This document shows positions 8,115 through 16,568 of a stretch of 64,000 bases of DNA, in pieces. The stretch's first letter is position 1; each line of letters opens with the position of its first letter. The DNA comes from Halomonas sp. DQ26W (GTDB lineage Bacteria > Pseudomonadota > Gammaproteobacteria > Pseudomonadales > Halomonadaceae): assembly GCF_003339685.1 (NCBI RefSeq), contig NZ_QPKI01000001.1, positions 1 to 64,000 on the forward strand. The letters are read 5' to 3'. The translations under genes were made by a program, and so were the position numbers. A model generated the notes under the pieces. It saw only the letters and a list, made by a program, of their open reading frames with translations. It did not search any database and had not been told where the DNA came from.

Positions 8115-8414
8115 ATGTCGAACAACCCGATGAACATGATGTTCGCATGGATGAAGATCGCATCTTCCTACAACCAGATGATGCTTTCTTCCAGTGAGGT
8201 GATCGTCCGCCGCACCATGATGATGGCCAGCGGCACCATGACCCTCCCCGATGCCATGAGCATGATGATGGAGAAAGGGACGATTTACGCCACCGCGACC
8301 GAGCGAGCGGCAGTGGCGATGGCCAGCGGGGCCGACCCCGCAAAAATCACAGCGGCAGCGCTAAAGCCCTACAGCACGAAGACCCAGTCTAACGTGCTCA
8401 TGCTGCGGCGCTGA
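8115..8414 (+). CDS. Methionine-rich small protein of unknown function
   Basis: A 99-residue protein with Met clusters (NPMNMMFAWM, RRTMMMASGTM, AMSMMM) and an alanine-rich helical C-terminal half (ATERAAVAMASGADPAKITA) ending in RR. GAGGAG lies about 11 bp upstream of the ATG. Codons are GC-rich at the third position like the native genes, and a terminator follows. No family is assigned; the amphipathic, Met/Ala-rich composition would suit a phasin-like or membrane-peripheral protein, which is only a guess. It is a single gene between hipA and the second hipB relic. Confidence 0.55.
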   Translation: MSNNPMNMMFAWMKIASSYNQMMLSSSEVIVRRTMMMASGTMTLPDAMSMMMEKGTIYATATERAAVAMASGADPAKITAAALKPYSTKTQSNVLMLRR

Positions 8415-8463
8415 GCGGAGCCAGTCCTCCAGCGGCAATCGCCACAGCAAGAACAGAAACGCA

Positions 8464-8504
8464 AAACCGCCACCCGGGATGATCCGACAGTGGCGGTTTT
8501 TATG
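8464..8504 (+). terminator. Terminator after the Met-rich gene
   Basis: Stem AAACCGCCAC / GTGGCGGTTT with a 16-nt loop, followed by TTTATGTTTTTT. Confidence 0.7.
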
Positions 8505-8757
8505 TTTTTTATCAAACCAGCTGCGCGCCGAGCAGGGGCTATTGCAGATCGACCTCACCGGCCTGGCCGGCACCGGCAACCGCTTCATCGTCGACCTGGA
8601 GCGCGGCAAGCCGACCCTGCAGCTCCAAAAGGTATCCTGATTACTCACCTTGATCAGCCATCGGGCCAATCTTGAGCCACACTGAAAGAGCTCGGATGGT
8701 CAAGACGTTATAATTCATCCTCCCTTAGCGATTTTCTCCACCAACGTTGCCACGCCG

Positions 8758-8814
8758 CTGTCGGAGTAGCTTCAGCTCACGACTGGAGGCCGCAGGGCTC
8801 CCGGCGGTGTTGCC
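8758..8814 (+). repeat. REP-like repeat within the 417-bp element
   Basis: CTGTCGGAGTAGCTTCAGCTC, then CACGACTGGAGGCC and CGGCGGTGTTGCC: same order as at 201-257, with one base change in the palindromic core. Confidence 0.75.
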
Positions 8815-8853
8815 GGTATTCGCGACAACAACCAACTTTTCAGCCTCCGCCGG

Positions 8854-8895
8854 GCGCCTGGCGGCGCCAGTCGCGATGGGAACCAGCGCTCCAAC
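8854..8895 (-). repeat. Inverted REP-like arm within the 417-bp element
   Basis: Contains GGCGCCAGTCGCGATG and ends in GCGCTCCAAC, the inverted arm also found at 85-188 and 298-354. Confidence 0.6.
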
Positions 8896-8928
8896 AGCTG
8901 CCTTCTCCACCGGCGGTGCCACGTCATT

Positions 8929-8985
8929 GTTGGAGGAAGCTTCAGCTCACGACTGGAGGACGCAGGCCTCCCGTCGGTGTTGCCG
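8929..8985 (+). repeat. REP-like repeat, second direct copy within the 417-bp element
   Basis: TTGTTGGAGGAAGCTTCAGC, then CACGACTGGAGGACGCAGG and CGTCGGTGTTGCC. The direct-inverted-direct order within one element is BIME-like. Confidence 0.75.
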
Positions 8986-9258
8986 ACGCCAACGATCACC
9001 GCCAACACGGCGGCCTCCACCAGGCGCCTGCTGAGTCTTATGCGTAATCAGGAAAGGTATTGGAGGTGCTGGACCTGATGGGGCTCGAGGTCGTCGTGCG
9101 GCGCAAGAGTGGCAGCCGCCATGGCGAGTGACGACACCCTGGCGGTTTACCACGGCGACAAGCCCGTCGGCCGGCTCTACGACGCTCAACCGCTGCGCTT
9201 CGAGTATGCCCTCGAATGGCAGGAATTGGCCCCGCGCTTGAACCGTTCGGTTGATGAG

Positions 9259-9283
9259 CCTATTATATCGGTATTGATATAGG
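9259..9283 (+). promoter_or_regulatory. Operator-like inverted repeat before the HigBA-like pair
   Basis: Nested inverted repeats: CCTAT/ATAGG at the edges and TATATC-n6-GATATA (9264-9281) inside. It lies 25 bp before the toxin start and is a plausible antitoxin autorepression site overlapping the promoter. Confidence 0.5.
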
Positions 9284-9307
9284 TTCACAGAGGCCAAGGA
9301 GGGCAGC

Positions 9308-9631
9308 GTGGCGCGGAAGAAACCCGTCGCATTCGTCGGAGACTCGAAGGACCGGCTGCGCGACTTCCCTCTGGACGCCAAGCGCGAAGCAGGGTTTCAG
9401 ATCGACAAGGTTCAAGCTGGAGGACAACCAGACGACTTCCGCCCCATGCCAAGCGTTGGCCCTGGCGTCATGGAGATCCGCATCCGGGAAGACAATGGGG
9501 CCTTTCGGGTCTTCTATGTGGCTAACCGGGGCGATGCGGTATTCGTGCTCCACTGCTTCCAGAAGAAAACCCAGAAGACCGCCAAGAAAGACATCGACCT
9601 GGGCAAGCAGCGATACAAAGAGCTGCCCTAA
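9308..9631 (+). CDS. RelE/HigB-like toxin (phage Gp49-like family)
   Basis: A 107-residue basic protein of the Gp49/HigB-type RelE superfamily: RLRDFPLDAKREAGFQIDKV, then VMEIRIREDNGAFRVFYVA and VFVLHCFQKKTQKTAKKDID. Relatives are ribosome-dependent mRNA endonucleases; the Arg/Phe/Lys residues in RVFYVA and FQKKTQKT are the usual active-site features. It starts at a GTG with AGGAGG five bases upstream. The toxin comes first and the antitoxin 27 bp behind, the typical HigBA order. It lies just after the dead hipBA copy. Confidence 0.85.
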   Translation: MARKKPVAFVGDSKDRLRDFPLDAKREAGFQIDKVQAGGQPDDFRPMPSVGPGVMEIRIREDNGAFRVFYVANRGDAVFVLHCFQKKTQKTAKKDIDLGKQRYKELP

Positions 9632-9657
9632 GCCCGGCCACCAAGCGAGGTGACACC

Positions 9658-9951
9658 ATGGCCATCGAGTATTATGACAGCGTATGGGACGCCATTGAGG
9701 ACACTCCCGAAGAGGCGCTGAACATGCGTCTGCGCTCCGAGCTCATGGCAAAGATCGCCGGCCGTGTCCGGGAGTGGGACATCACTCAGAATGAGGCCGC
9801 GCACCGACTGGGCATCACCCAGCCTCGCCTCAACGACCTGCTGAACGGCCGCATCAACAAGTTCAGTCTGGACGCTCTGGTCAACCTGACGGGGCCGGCT
9901 CACTTCCATCTCGAGCTGGCGATTGAGGACGAGAAAGAAGTGGCCGCCTGA
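9658..9951 (+). CDS. HigA-like XRE antitoxin
   Basis: A 97-residue protein with an HTH (about 45-80: ITQNEAAHRLGITQPRLNDL) of the XRE type paired with Gp49-like toxins. It is expected to bind the toxin and repress the shared promoter through the inverted repeat at 9259-9283. ATG with GAGGTG eight bases upstream. The long N-terminal helix (EEALNMRLRSELMAKIAGRV) is the usual toxin-contact part of this family. Confidence 0.87.
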   Translation: MAIEYYDSVWDAIEDTPEEALNMRLRSELMAKIAGRVREWDITQNEAAHRLGITQPRLNDLLNGRINKFSLDALVNLTGPAHFHLELAIEDEKEVAA

Positions 9952-9984
9952 TAGGTTGGCCCCACCCGCCCGCTCAGTGCCCCA

Positions 9985-11940
9985 CTAGCCCGATCGCAGC
10001 GCCTGCAGCACCAGCCGCCGCTCCAGGTGCTCGTTCCAGCCGCTGGGCCGATCCAGCTCGAGCCGGGCCAGCAGCGACTGTTCAGCGTCGCTGGTTTGGC
10101 CTGCGCCCAGAGCGCCGAGTAGGGCCTTCAGCTTGCCGCTTCGGGTGGCGGTGCGCGCCTTGAGCTGCTTGAGGGCCTTGCCCAGGGTCAGCTCCTCGTC
10201 GGTAAAGTCGGTGCCAAACGGAAAGCGGGGAAAGACCTGCTCGCCGCCCATCCGCTCAAACTGCTGCGCCAGTTGCTCCGGGGTATTGTCCCGCCAGAGC
10301 GCGGGAATCTCGACGTCGGCGGCCACTTTGCCGGCGTCCTTGGCCTGCGCCAGCAGCTCGGACTGGAAACGCGCATCGGCAATGGCGATCAACGCCAGGC
10401 ACACCTCCTCATCAGAGCGACCACGCAAATCGGCGATACCGTATTCGGTCACCACGATATCGCGCAGGTGGCGGGGAATGGTGCAGTGGCCGTAGCTGAA
10501 CAAGATATTGGACAGGGTTTTGCCTCCGGCCTCGCGGGTACTTCGCAGGGTGATGACCGAGCGAGCCTCGCTCAGCTCGTGGGCCATGGCGACAAAATTG
10601 TACTGCCCGCCCACACCGCTGATCACCCGCCCATCCTCCAGGCCATCCGATACCACCGCCCCATCGATCGTGCATAGCATGGCGGAATTGATAAACCGCG
10701 CATGCTGGCGCTGGGCCACCTTGAGCCGCTGATTCCCGAAGCGGTGATCGTAGAGATCATTGATGTAGTTGACGCTGGTCATGTTGATGCGCGCACGCTC
10801 GGCGGCGGGCAGCTCGCGCAGCTTGTCGTAAAAACGCCGCGGCCCCAGATAGAAACCGCCGTGCATCACCACACCCTTGGCCGCGTCGGGGTGGTCGCTG
10901 CTCTCGGGGTCGATCTCGCCCCGGTTGATCGCTTCCTGGAAGTCGGCGTCGGCAAAGACCCGGCGCTTGAGCACATCGCCTTCCATCAGGTAGATAAAGC
11001 CATCCACCATCATCTCGCTGCAGCCATACAGCCCCTGGCTGAAGGATTGGGTGTCGCCCCACTGCTCAGCCACCGGAAACCGCTGGGCCACCTGCAGGTC
11101 CTTGTAAAGCGCTTGCCACCGGGCATTGTCCCGCTGGCGCAACAGGGTACTGTGCACCAGCGCCGCCCCCAGGGAACCGATGCCGATTTGCAGCGTGCCG
11201 GCATCCTTCAGCAAAGTACTGGCGTAGAAGCCGATCAGGTGATCTTCCGACGAGATGGGTGTCTGGGGCGCGCTGAACAGCGGATAGTCGGTCCCCGGGC
11301 TCTCCAGCAGCAGATCAAAATCAGTACGCGCCACAGCCGCGTCATTACCCAGGTACGGCAGGTGCCGATTGGTTTCCGCGACGCAAGCGGTGGCATAGGG
11401 CTGCTCGCGCAGCTGGGGTAACAGATCCAGGGTCAGGTCCGGATTGCAGCTCAGGCTCACCGTCTCGTCCCGCTCGTCGGGCGATACCAGTTGACCGATC
11501 ACATTGATGCCCTGGGCCATTAAATCACGCAGCGCGTGGGTGTAGTTGGTGCAGATATAGTGGCGCTGCTGGTCGGTGTTGTTCTTCAGGTTGCCGGCCT
11601 GGAAAAAGAATTCGGCCACCGTGACATTGTCCGGCAGGCGGTTGGCCTGGGCATCTCGGGCATAGGCCAGCTCGGGGATATCGCCGTACAGACGCTCGAT
11701 AAACGGCCCCAGGAAACGGCGTTCCAGGGAGGAGCTGCCCGCCGGTGCCAGCAAAGAGAGAGCGGTGACGATATGCAGCTTGATCGTCGGATCACACTGG
11801 GCGCGGGCATAGAGGGCGTTCACAAAACGCAGGGGTTTACCCAACCCCAGCGGCAGCCCTAACACAATGTTCTTGCCCACCCGCTTGATGACCTGATCCA
11901 CGCACGCCTCAGCGTCCTGATAACTCACCGGCTCGCCCAT
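9985..11940 (-). CDS. Acetyl-CoA hydrolase/transferase family protein, long form
   Basis: A 651-residue class I CoA-transferase-fold enzyme. ISGVGGQYNFVAMAH and VTEYGIADLRGRS are the signature segments of acetyl-CoA hydrolase/4-hydroxybutyrate CoA-transferase relatives, which move or hydrolyse CoA on short acyl groups. Typical members have about 500 residues; the extra length here comes from both an inserted middle region and a C-terminal extension after the FERMGGEQVFPRFPF segment. The start at 11940 (MGEPVSY) follows AAGGATGGGG. A longer in-frame reading to 12447 runs through the third hipBA relic on the opposite strand and is rejected. Confidence 0.85.
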   Translation of the reverse strand: MGEPVSYQDAEACVDQVIKRVGKNIVLGLPLGLGKPLRFVNALYARAQCDPTIKLHIVTALSLLAPAGSSSLERRFLGPFIERLYGDIPELAYARDAQANRLPDNVTVAEFFFQAGNLKNNTDQQRHYICTNYTHALRDLMAQGINVIGQLVSPDERDETVSLSCNPDLTLDLLPQLREQPYATACVAETNRHLPYLGNDAAVARTDFDLLLESPGTDYPLFSAPQTPISSEDHLIGFYASTLLKDAGTLQIGIGSLGAALVHSTLLRQRDNARWQALYKDLQVAQRFPVAEQWGDTQSFSQGLYGCSEMMVDGFIYLMEGDVLKRRVFADADFQEAINRGEIDPESSDHPDAAKGVVMHGGFYLGPRRFYDKLRELPAAERARINMTSVNYINDLYDHRFGNQRLKVAQRQHARFINSAMLCTIDGAVVSDGLEDGRVISGVGGQYNFVAMAHELSEARSVITLRSTREAGGKTLSNILFSYGHCTIPRHLRDIVVTEYGIADLRGRSDEEVCLALIAIADARFQSELLAQAKDAGKVAADVEIPALWRDNTPEQLAQQFERMGGEQVFPRFPFGTDFTDEELTLGKALKQLKARTATRSGKLKALLGALGAGQTSDAEQSLLARLELDRPSGWNEHLERRLVLQALRSG

Positions 11941-11984
11941 AGCCTGAACCCCATCCTTGGCTTCGTTACGCTTCAAGCTAGCAC

Positions 11985-12290
11985 ATGGGGACACGACTCC
12001 CCTTCCCACCTTCCAACCTGGCCACCTCGCCACATTCATTCGCCAAAAGCGAAGACCTCGGCAAGCTGGGCGCCAGCTGCACACCGAGCAAAGGCTATTG
12101 CAGATCGACCTCGCCGGCACTGGAAATCGCTTCATCGTCGACCTGGAGCGAGGCAAGCCAACCCTACAGCTGCAAAAGGTGTTGGACGTGCTGGACCTGA
12201 TGGGGATCGAGGTGGTCATGCGGCGCCAGGGTGGCAACCGCCATGGCGAGTGGCGACACTCTGGAGGTTTACCAGCCTGTAGGCCAGCCA
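11985..12290 (+). pseudogene. Third hipBA copy: frameshifted hipB and first codons of hipA
   Basis: From the ATG at 11985 the DNA follows intact hipB, with a single-base loss near 12070, an in-frame 6-bp loss in the LAGLAGTGN region, and a changed stop codon (TGA to TGG). The first roughly 13 hipA codons follow from 12243, then the match ends at a REP-like repeat. A few bases resembling the later EWQE segment of the second hipA relic reappear at about 12450. It has no operator palindromes upstream. Confidence 0.85.
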
Positions 12291-12326
12291 ACGGCCATGA
12301 CGCGCCACCACACATGAAAAGAAGGT

Positions 12327-12365
12327 TGTTGGAGGTAGCTTTAGCTCGCGACCGCGGTGTTGCCA
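12327..12365 (+). repeat. REP-like repeat, deleted variant
   Basis: TTGTTGGAGGTAGCTTTAGC then TCGCGACC, joined directly to GCGGTGTTGCC, so the palindromic core is missing. Confidence 0.65.
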
Positions 12366-12563
12366 ACCTTGGAGAGAACACCAACAATAGTGCGGCACAG
12401 AAAGTGAGGAAACCAGCCGCTTTTATTTCCTTCACTGAGATAGACACTCAATGGCAGGAATCGGCCAGAAGAGGACGTTGAGACATCTGTAATTAATAAC
12501 GCAAAAGAGCCGCAGCTTGAAAGCCGATGAGCAGATTTCAAACCGCCGCACGTAAACGAATTA

Positions 12564-13208
12564 TCATGTTTTCCTCCCAATGTATGGAGTAACATCACAA
12601 ATTCTGACGTCGTGCTTTTTCATTTCGTAATAGTCTCGAACCCGGCTGACACTGTCGCCGTACTTCTCTTTGATGTGCTCCAAAATCTTTGGGTTCCTGC
12701 TGAGGACGCTGGTCAACGCACGGCCCCCATTGAAGAACTTGAGAGGGTACTCGGTACCGACAACGTACAGGTACTTCTTCTTGTCAGTTTCGTGTTCCGC
12801 CAGTTCGAAAAAATCCTTAAAGATGCCATTCTGTCGAATTGACTCTGATCCGCCCTGCCAGTCAATGAACTTATACTCGGCAACACGAATAGTTGTCTCA
12901 AGATCGAACTGCCGACCAGTGTTGCCAGCCCCCAACGACACGCTCTCTACTTTTTCCTCTGGCTCAAGTAGACCAGAAAGAGAGCGAAGTATGCCGGCAG
13001 CATGAATAATTACATTGATCTGACCCGCGACGCGTTTTATAGCTATGGCGGAGTCCATAAAATCACCATTGATTCCTCGCGTCGCACAGAAATCGTCCAC
13101 GTTTTCGACGCCGGAGCCAACAATTAGACGTTCAATATCCGAGAGACTCCCGGTCAGCGAGTCTCCTTGGAATGCCTCAAGAGCTTGAAGTGCCTTATCG
13201 ATGGTCAT
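12564..13208 (-). CDS. Unknown protein with a PD-(D/E)XK nuclease-like core
   Basis: A 214-residue protein, more AT-rich in codon use than the surrounding core genes. The segment GRQFDLETTIRVAEYKFIDW (about 107-126) has the D-(x)n-E-x-K arrangement of the PD-(D/E)XK fold, followed by a basic, aromatic stretch KKKYLYVVGTEYPLKFFNG. The N-terminal half is helical. Start ATG at 13208 with AGGT upstream. It lies at the left end of the accessory region beside other nuclease-like and HEPN-like genes, suggesting a solo defence or restriction-type protein. The fold call is from motif reading only. Confidence 0.6.
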   Translation of the reverse strand: MTIDKALQALEAFQGDSLTGSLSDIERLIVGSGVENVDDFCATRGINGDFMDSAIAIKRVAGQINVIIHAAGILRSLSGLLEPEEKVESVSLGAGNTGRQFDLETTIRVAEYKFIDWQGGSESIRQNGIFKDFFELAEHETDKKKYLYVVGTEYPLKFFNGGRALTSVLSRNPKILEHIKEKYGDSVSRVRDYYEMKKHDVRICDVTPYIGRKT

Positions 13209-13445
13209 TGCTTACCTTTGTGCGTATACAGATGTACGAGAATGCAGCCTATTCTGGCACGGTGCTCTGTTTCGTCATCTGCCGAGCCAGCTCCACCAAC
13301 TGTAAGCTGAGGTTCTGCATTCGGCCAGGAGCGGTCCTTCATCACATGCTGATATTACCAAGCAATAAAGTGGTAGTCCTTTTCTGCTATGATCAATTAA
13401 CCTATCGGAAACAACAGTCCTCGGCTAATCAGTTAGCTATCTCAT

Positions 13446-13811
13446 CTATCCTGCAAGCTCAAAAAAGCGCGCAGCATGAAACATGGAGGGCATCACCACC
13501 AACCCCACAATAGGCAACCAAGGACCGACCCCATCTCTTGTCAGAGTTCCTCCAAACACCCCTGCTATGGTAGCCAATATGAACACCGGAATCAGCTTGA
13601 ATATGGGCTGATAAGAGATCCATAGCCAAGCTACAAGGTAACCCATACCCAATAGGCTAGCGAGAACGAAAGCCAATCGGGCCTCAGGCGCACGATGCTT
13701 CTGACGTTCCAGATCATACCCCTCCTGCACCATGACCTGCCCCATTCCAATGAAGAAGCCACAGATCGTACAGGCCAAGGCCACTAGAAGATAAAAATCC
13801 AGCTCACTCAT
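13446..13811 (-). CDS. Small membrane protein of unknown function
   Basis: A 121-residue protein with about four hydrophobic segments (FYLLVALACTICGFFIGMGQ; LAFVLASLLGMGYLVAWLWI; LIPVFILATIAGVFGG; a last one around WLPIVGLVVMPSMF). ATG at 13811 preceded by GGAG. No family recognised. It sits in the AT-rich island between the nuclease-like gene and a HEPN-like gene, with about 215-240 bp gaps, so it probably has its own promoter. Confidence 0.6.
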   Translation of the reverse strand: MSELDFYLLVALACTICGFFIGMGQVMVQEGYDLERQKHRAPEARLAFVLASLLGMGYLVAWLWISYQPIFKLIPVFILATIAGVFGGTLTRDGVGPWLPIVGLVVMPSMFHAARFFELAG

Positions 13812-14026
13812 GCTTACTCCATACCCAGACGACAACCACTAATCTTCCTGTAGCTGTGTGATTATGCCCATTTTGGAGCGCCTGCACAGGGTCATTACCT
13901 AGCTCTAGAATATCATTCATACGGGCTATAACTCCACATCCAGACAGAAGCATTTTTTCAAAATTTACTGAAGCAACAATAAAGCTTAGCTACAACAACG
14001 AAGGGAGGGCCGAATGGATCGACTTG

Positions 14027-14515
14027 TTAGTAGGATAAATTATCAGCTCGAAACTTTCCTAATGATTCTGCCCACACATTGGTAATTTTAAGCAGTTGCG
14101 CACCAAGGTCACGAAGGCACTCCGGCGTGAAGACGCCGTATTCTTGGTTGATGTAATCCATGACATTGCCATGAGCCAGGTTATGCCTAATGCGTACGAC
14201 TTCAGCATACGGCTGTCTCTTCTCTATCTTCGCATCGAAATCGGCTTCGCTCGGAAAGGCTAACTCCGCAATCGGAATGCCTCTCTCGCGGCTTTGCCAG
14301 AGTAGCGAGTTGCTAAGAGTTGGCCCAAGCTCGTCATCTACGGCTTTACTGGCTAACTGATGGTTAGTAACACGTAGACTCGCCTCAATACCGTTAATAA
14401 AACTCACACAGGCCGGAATATAAAGTTCTGCGTTCAACGCTTGCTCTGCCTGAACGAAAAACCAATGCAACTCGGCTGCACCCAGCTTTTCAATAAAATG
14501 CGTTCCTGTAGTCAC
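14027..14515 (-). CDS. HEPN-like helical protein
   Basis: A 162-residue mostly alpha-helical protein. The segment VRIRHNLAHGNVMDYIN (about 116-132) contains R-x4-H, the catalytic signature of HEPN-domain ribonucleases, preceded by helices (HWFFVQAEQALNAELYIPAC) like those of HEPN domains. GTG start at 14515 with AGGAGG about 11 bases upstream. HEPN proteins are common toxin or defence effectors; no MNT-type partner is adjacent. The domain is inferred from the motif and the helical pattern. Confidence 0.55.
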   Translation of the reverse strand: MTTGTHFIEKLGAAELHWFFVQAEQALNAELYIPACVSFINGIEASLRVTNHQLASKAVDDELGPTLSNSLLWQSRERGIPIAELAFPSEADFDAKIEKRQPYAEVVRIRHNLAHGNVMDYINQEYGVFTPECLRDLGAQLLKITNVWAESLGKFRADNLSY

Positions 14516-14701
14516 GTGACCCGTGTCCTCCTAAAGTGATTAGATTGACAATTCTATGATTGGATGGACGAACCTGCTGCATTTCCCGCCATACCCGCAG
14601 GGGGTCACTTCACATTCTCAACTACTGACCGTCTGCAGGCTTCAGCGCAGACGAGCATATACTGGACCATCCTATACATTCCATCCGTGGAGGTCCATGC
14701 C

Positions 14702-15322
14702 ATGAACACCTCAACAACCGCTACCCATGAGCCCTGGAACAAAGGCAAGCTGGTCGGTCAGAAGACTCCGCTTCGCCTCAAAGACATTTGGGCCATTCGT
14801 GTCAGACTGCAGCTTGCTGAGAAGACACGAGATCTGGCGCTATTTGAGCTAGCGATCGATAGCAAACTACGTGCCTGTGACTTAGTCAAGTTGCGCCTCC
14901 GAGATGTATCCCATGGCAACCATGTGTCTTCAAGAGCCATCGTCACACAGCAGAAAACGAAGAGGCCAGTACAGTTTGAAATAACCGAGCAGACTCGCAA
15001 TGCCTTAGAAGAGTGGATGCGGCTTGCACATCTCCGTAACGATGACTACTTGTTTCCAAGTCGCCTGAATAGCTCGTGTCACTTGTCTACGAGGCAGTAC
15101 GCGCGCATCGTTAAATCCTGGGTAACCGCTATTGGCCTGGAGCCTTCAGCCTATGGCACTCACACGTTGCGGCGCACCAAGGCATCGCTAATTTATCGCC
15201 GAACGAAAAACCTGAGAGCCGTTCAACTGCTCCTAGGCCATACGAAACTCGAAAGCACCGTAAGATACCTAGGGATTGAGGTGGATGACGCTTTGGCCAT
15301 GGCTGAGCAGACAGAGGTCTAG
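14702..15322 (+). CDS. Short tyrosine recombinase/integrase (catalytic domain only)
   Basis: A 206-residue site-specific recombinase. The catalytic set is complete: Arg in SKLRACDLVKLRL, Lys in VTQQKTKRP, HxxR in GTHTLRRTKAS, His in LLGHTKLES and the nucleophile Tyr in VRYLGIE. It lacks the N-terminal core-binding domain, as in a widespread family of about 200-residue solo integrases. ATG at 14702 with GGAGG eight bases upstream; upstream in-frame sequence is non-coding in character. It is the only plus-strand gene of the island and converges on the gene at 15463. No att repeat could be found around it. Confidence 0.9.
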   Translation: MNTSTTATHEPWNKGKLVGQKTPLRLKDIWAIRVRLQLAEKTRDLALFELAIDSKLRACDLVKLRLRDVSHGNHVSSRAIVTQQKTKRPVQFEITEQTRNALEEWMRLAHLRNDDYLFPSRLNSSCHLSTRQYARIVKSWVTAIGLEPSAYGTHTLRRTKASLIYRRTKNLRAVQLLLGHTKLESTVRYLGIEVDDALAMAEQTEV

Positions 15323-15462
15323 CGAGGCCAGCGACGGCTTAGCCTCTAGGCCGTCGCTATCCGGCCATAAGCGGCCATTCAGCAAGACCTGGTTTTACAC
15401 CAAGCTAAACCACTGGCTTGGAGCGCAGCACAGTACCGGTTGGCTTCACCTGCTGATTATGA

Positions 15463-16449
15463 TTATAGATGCATGACGAACTCCTGAGGCCTATAGTCTG
15501 CTGCCTTCTGCAACGCCTCAATGTGGACCGCTTCCAAGAAGTCACATAAGTACTCTATCAACTCCACCGAAAGTTCGGACACTGGTATCAATGCCTTCGG
15601 CAACACATCTCCTCTCTTCCCCCAATCCAAAGGATGCCGAAGACCATCCACTGGTAGTTCACTTCTGGTGGCCCTCACGATATGGTGGCTTTGGCGGACA
15701 ACCAGAACTGCGTCAATGTTCTCGAAACTGACAGGCTCCCCTTCATCTTGAAAGAAACTTTTTTCGGTAAGCAGGCCACTGGCCTTATTCATGAGCGACG
15801 AGATAGGTTCATATGCAAAGTCATCCCAAACGATTATTAACACACATACGCAATTGGGGTTATGTTTCTTAAATCCACTGAACTTTAAATCCGCGGACAC
15901 CAAGAAATCTTTTACGACATTATCCCGCGGCAGGACAATGGAATTTGCCCCATGACCCATCATACTCGCTAGTTCAATAGCACCCTCTTGCCTGGATGGA
16001 AGCTCAATTGCGGCATTACCACGATTATTGTGGTGCTCAATAAACTGTCTACATTTAACTTCGAAATATAGTTCCTTATCGTGGAACGTTACACCTAGCT
16101 CAGGATTCTTTTCGCTTCCTTCCGCGGTCGGCTCGTGAACAAACGTTGCTTCGCCGCCTCCTTTCTCTATAATGTGGCAGATAGCATATAACTCAGATAG
16201 AAGTTGAATTATCTGCTCATAATGAGGCAAGTGTTTATCTTTACCAGATAGCGACGAGAGTCTTGTGGAAAACTCCTCGCTATATCCATTCAGCGAGCAT
16301 TCAATTTCAAGACATGAATCGACAATAGAGGCAGCGAGGAAATGTTCGCATCCACGGGCATATGTCGAAAAATGATAAGCCAGCCAGTGCCACCCGTCTC
16401 CATAAATCTTCTCGACGAACATTTTAACTATTTGCTCTCGTGTCAGCAT
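15463..16449 (-). CDS. Unknown protein with PD-(D/E)XK-like motif
   Basis: A 328-residue protein. After a helical N-terminal part comes NPELGVTFHDKELYFEVKC (about 135-153), which fits the PD-(D/E)XK pattern (acidic P-E-L-G turn, then F-E-V-K on the next strand), with conserved-looking QFIEHHNNRGN behind it. The middle region (CVCVLIIVWDDF) looks like a core beta strand. ATG at 16449 with GGAGG nine bases upstream; the longer reading from 16518 is not supported. It follows the AbiJ-like gene by about 120 bp on the same strand, so the two may be functionally linked. Confidence 0.6.
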   Translation of the reverse strand: MLTREQIVKMFVEKIYGDGWHWLAYHFSTYARGCEHFLAASIVDSCLEIECSLNGYSEEFSTRLSSLSGKDKHLPHYEQIIQLLSELYAICHIIEKGGGEATFVHEPTAEGSEKNPELGVTFHDKELYFEVKCRQFIEHHNNRGNAAIELPSRQEGAIELASMMGHGANSIVLPRDNVVKDFLVSADLKFSGFKKHNPNCVCVLIIVWDDFAYEPISSLMNKASGLLTEKSFFQDEGEPVSFENIDAVLVVRQSHHIVRATRSELPVDGLRHPLDWGKRGDVLPKALIPVSELSVELIEYLCDFLEAVHIEALQKAADYRPQEFVMHL

Positions 16450-16568
16450 TTCACACTGCCTCCATGGGTCATAACGACCAGATTCACCATTACTTGACTG
16501 CAATGATCGGAGCGGCAACGAAGGAAAACATCGGTCAAGTGCTGTTAAGGCACGGCGTTAGATGTTCA

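Larger units (their letters stand above)
8636..9052. mobile_element. 417-bp MITE-like insertion with 12-bp inverted ends and 8-bp target duplication
   Basis: The element is flanked by the 8-bp direct repeat AAAGGTAT (8628-8635 and 9053-9060). Its ends are CCTGATTACTCA and TGCGTAATCAGG, which pair at 11 of 12 positions. Removing it with one repeat copy restores the hipB reading frame. It encodes no transposase. Inside it carries two direct REP-like repeats and one inverted arm, so it seems to be a non-autonomous carrier of these repeats. Confidence 0.8.
8515..9235 (+). pseudogene. Second hipBA copy: truncated hipB split by an insertion, plus a short hipA start
   Basis: From about 8515 the DNA matches the intact hipB from its QLRAEQG codons to the LQKV codons at 8634. 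The match resumes at 9053, continues to the hipB stop, and then runs for about 35 codons of hipA beginning at the ATG at 9121. The hipB part lacks its first 25 or so codons and is interrupted by the 417-bp element at 8636-9052. The hipA part stops matching after FEYALEWQE. This is a dead paralogue. Confidence 0.85.

Noticed and set aside
11941..12447. Upstream extension of the acetyl-CoA hydrolase reading frame
   Set aside because: The extra 169 codons run antisense through a hipBA relic and a REP-like repeat and do not belong to the enzyme.
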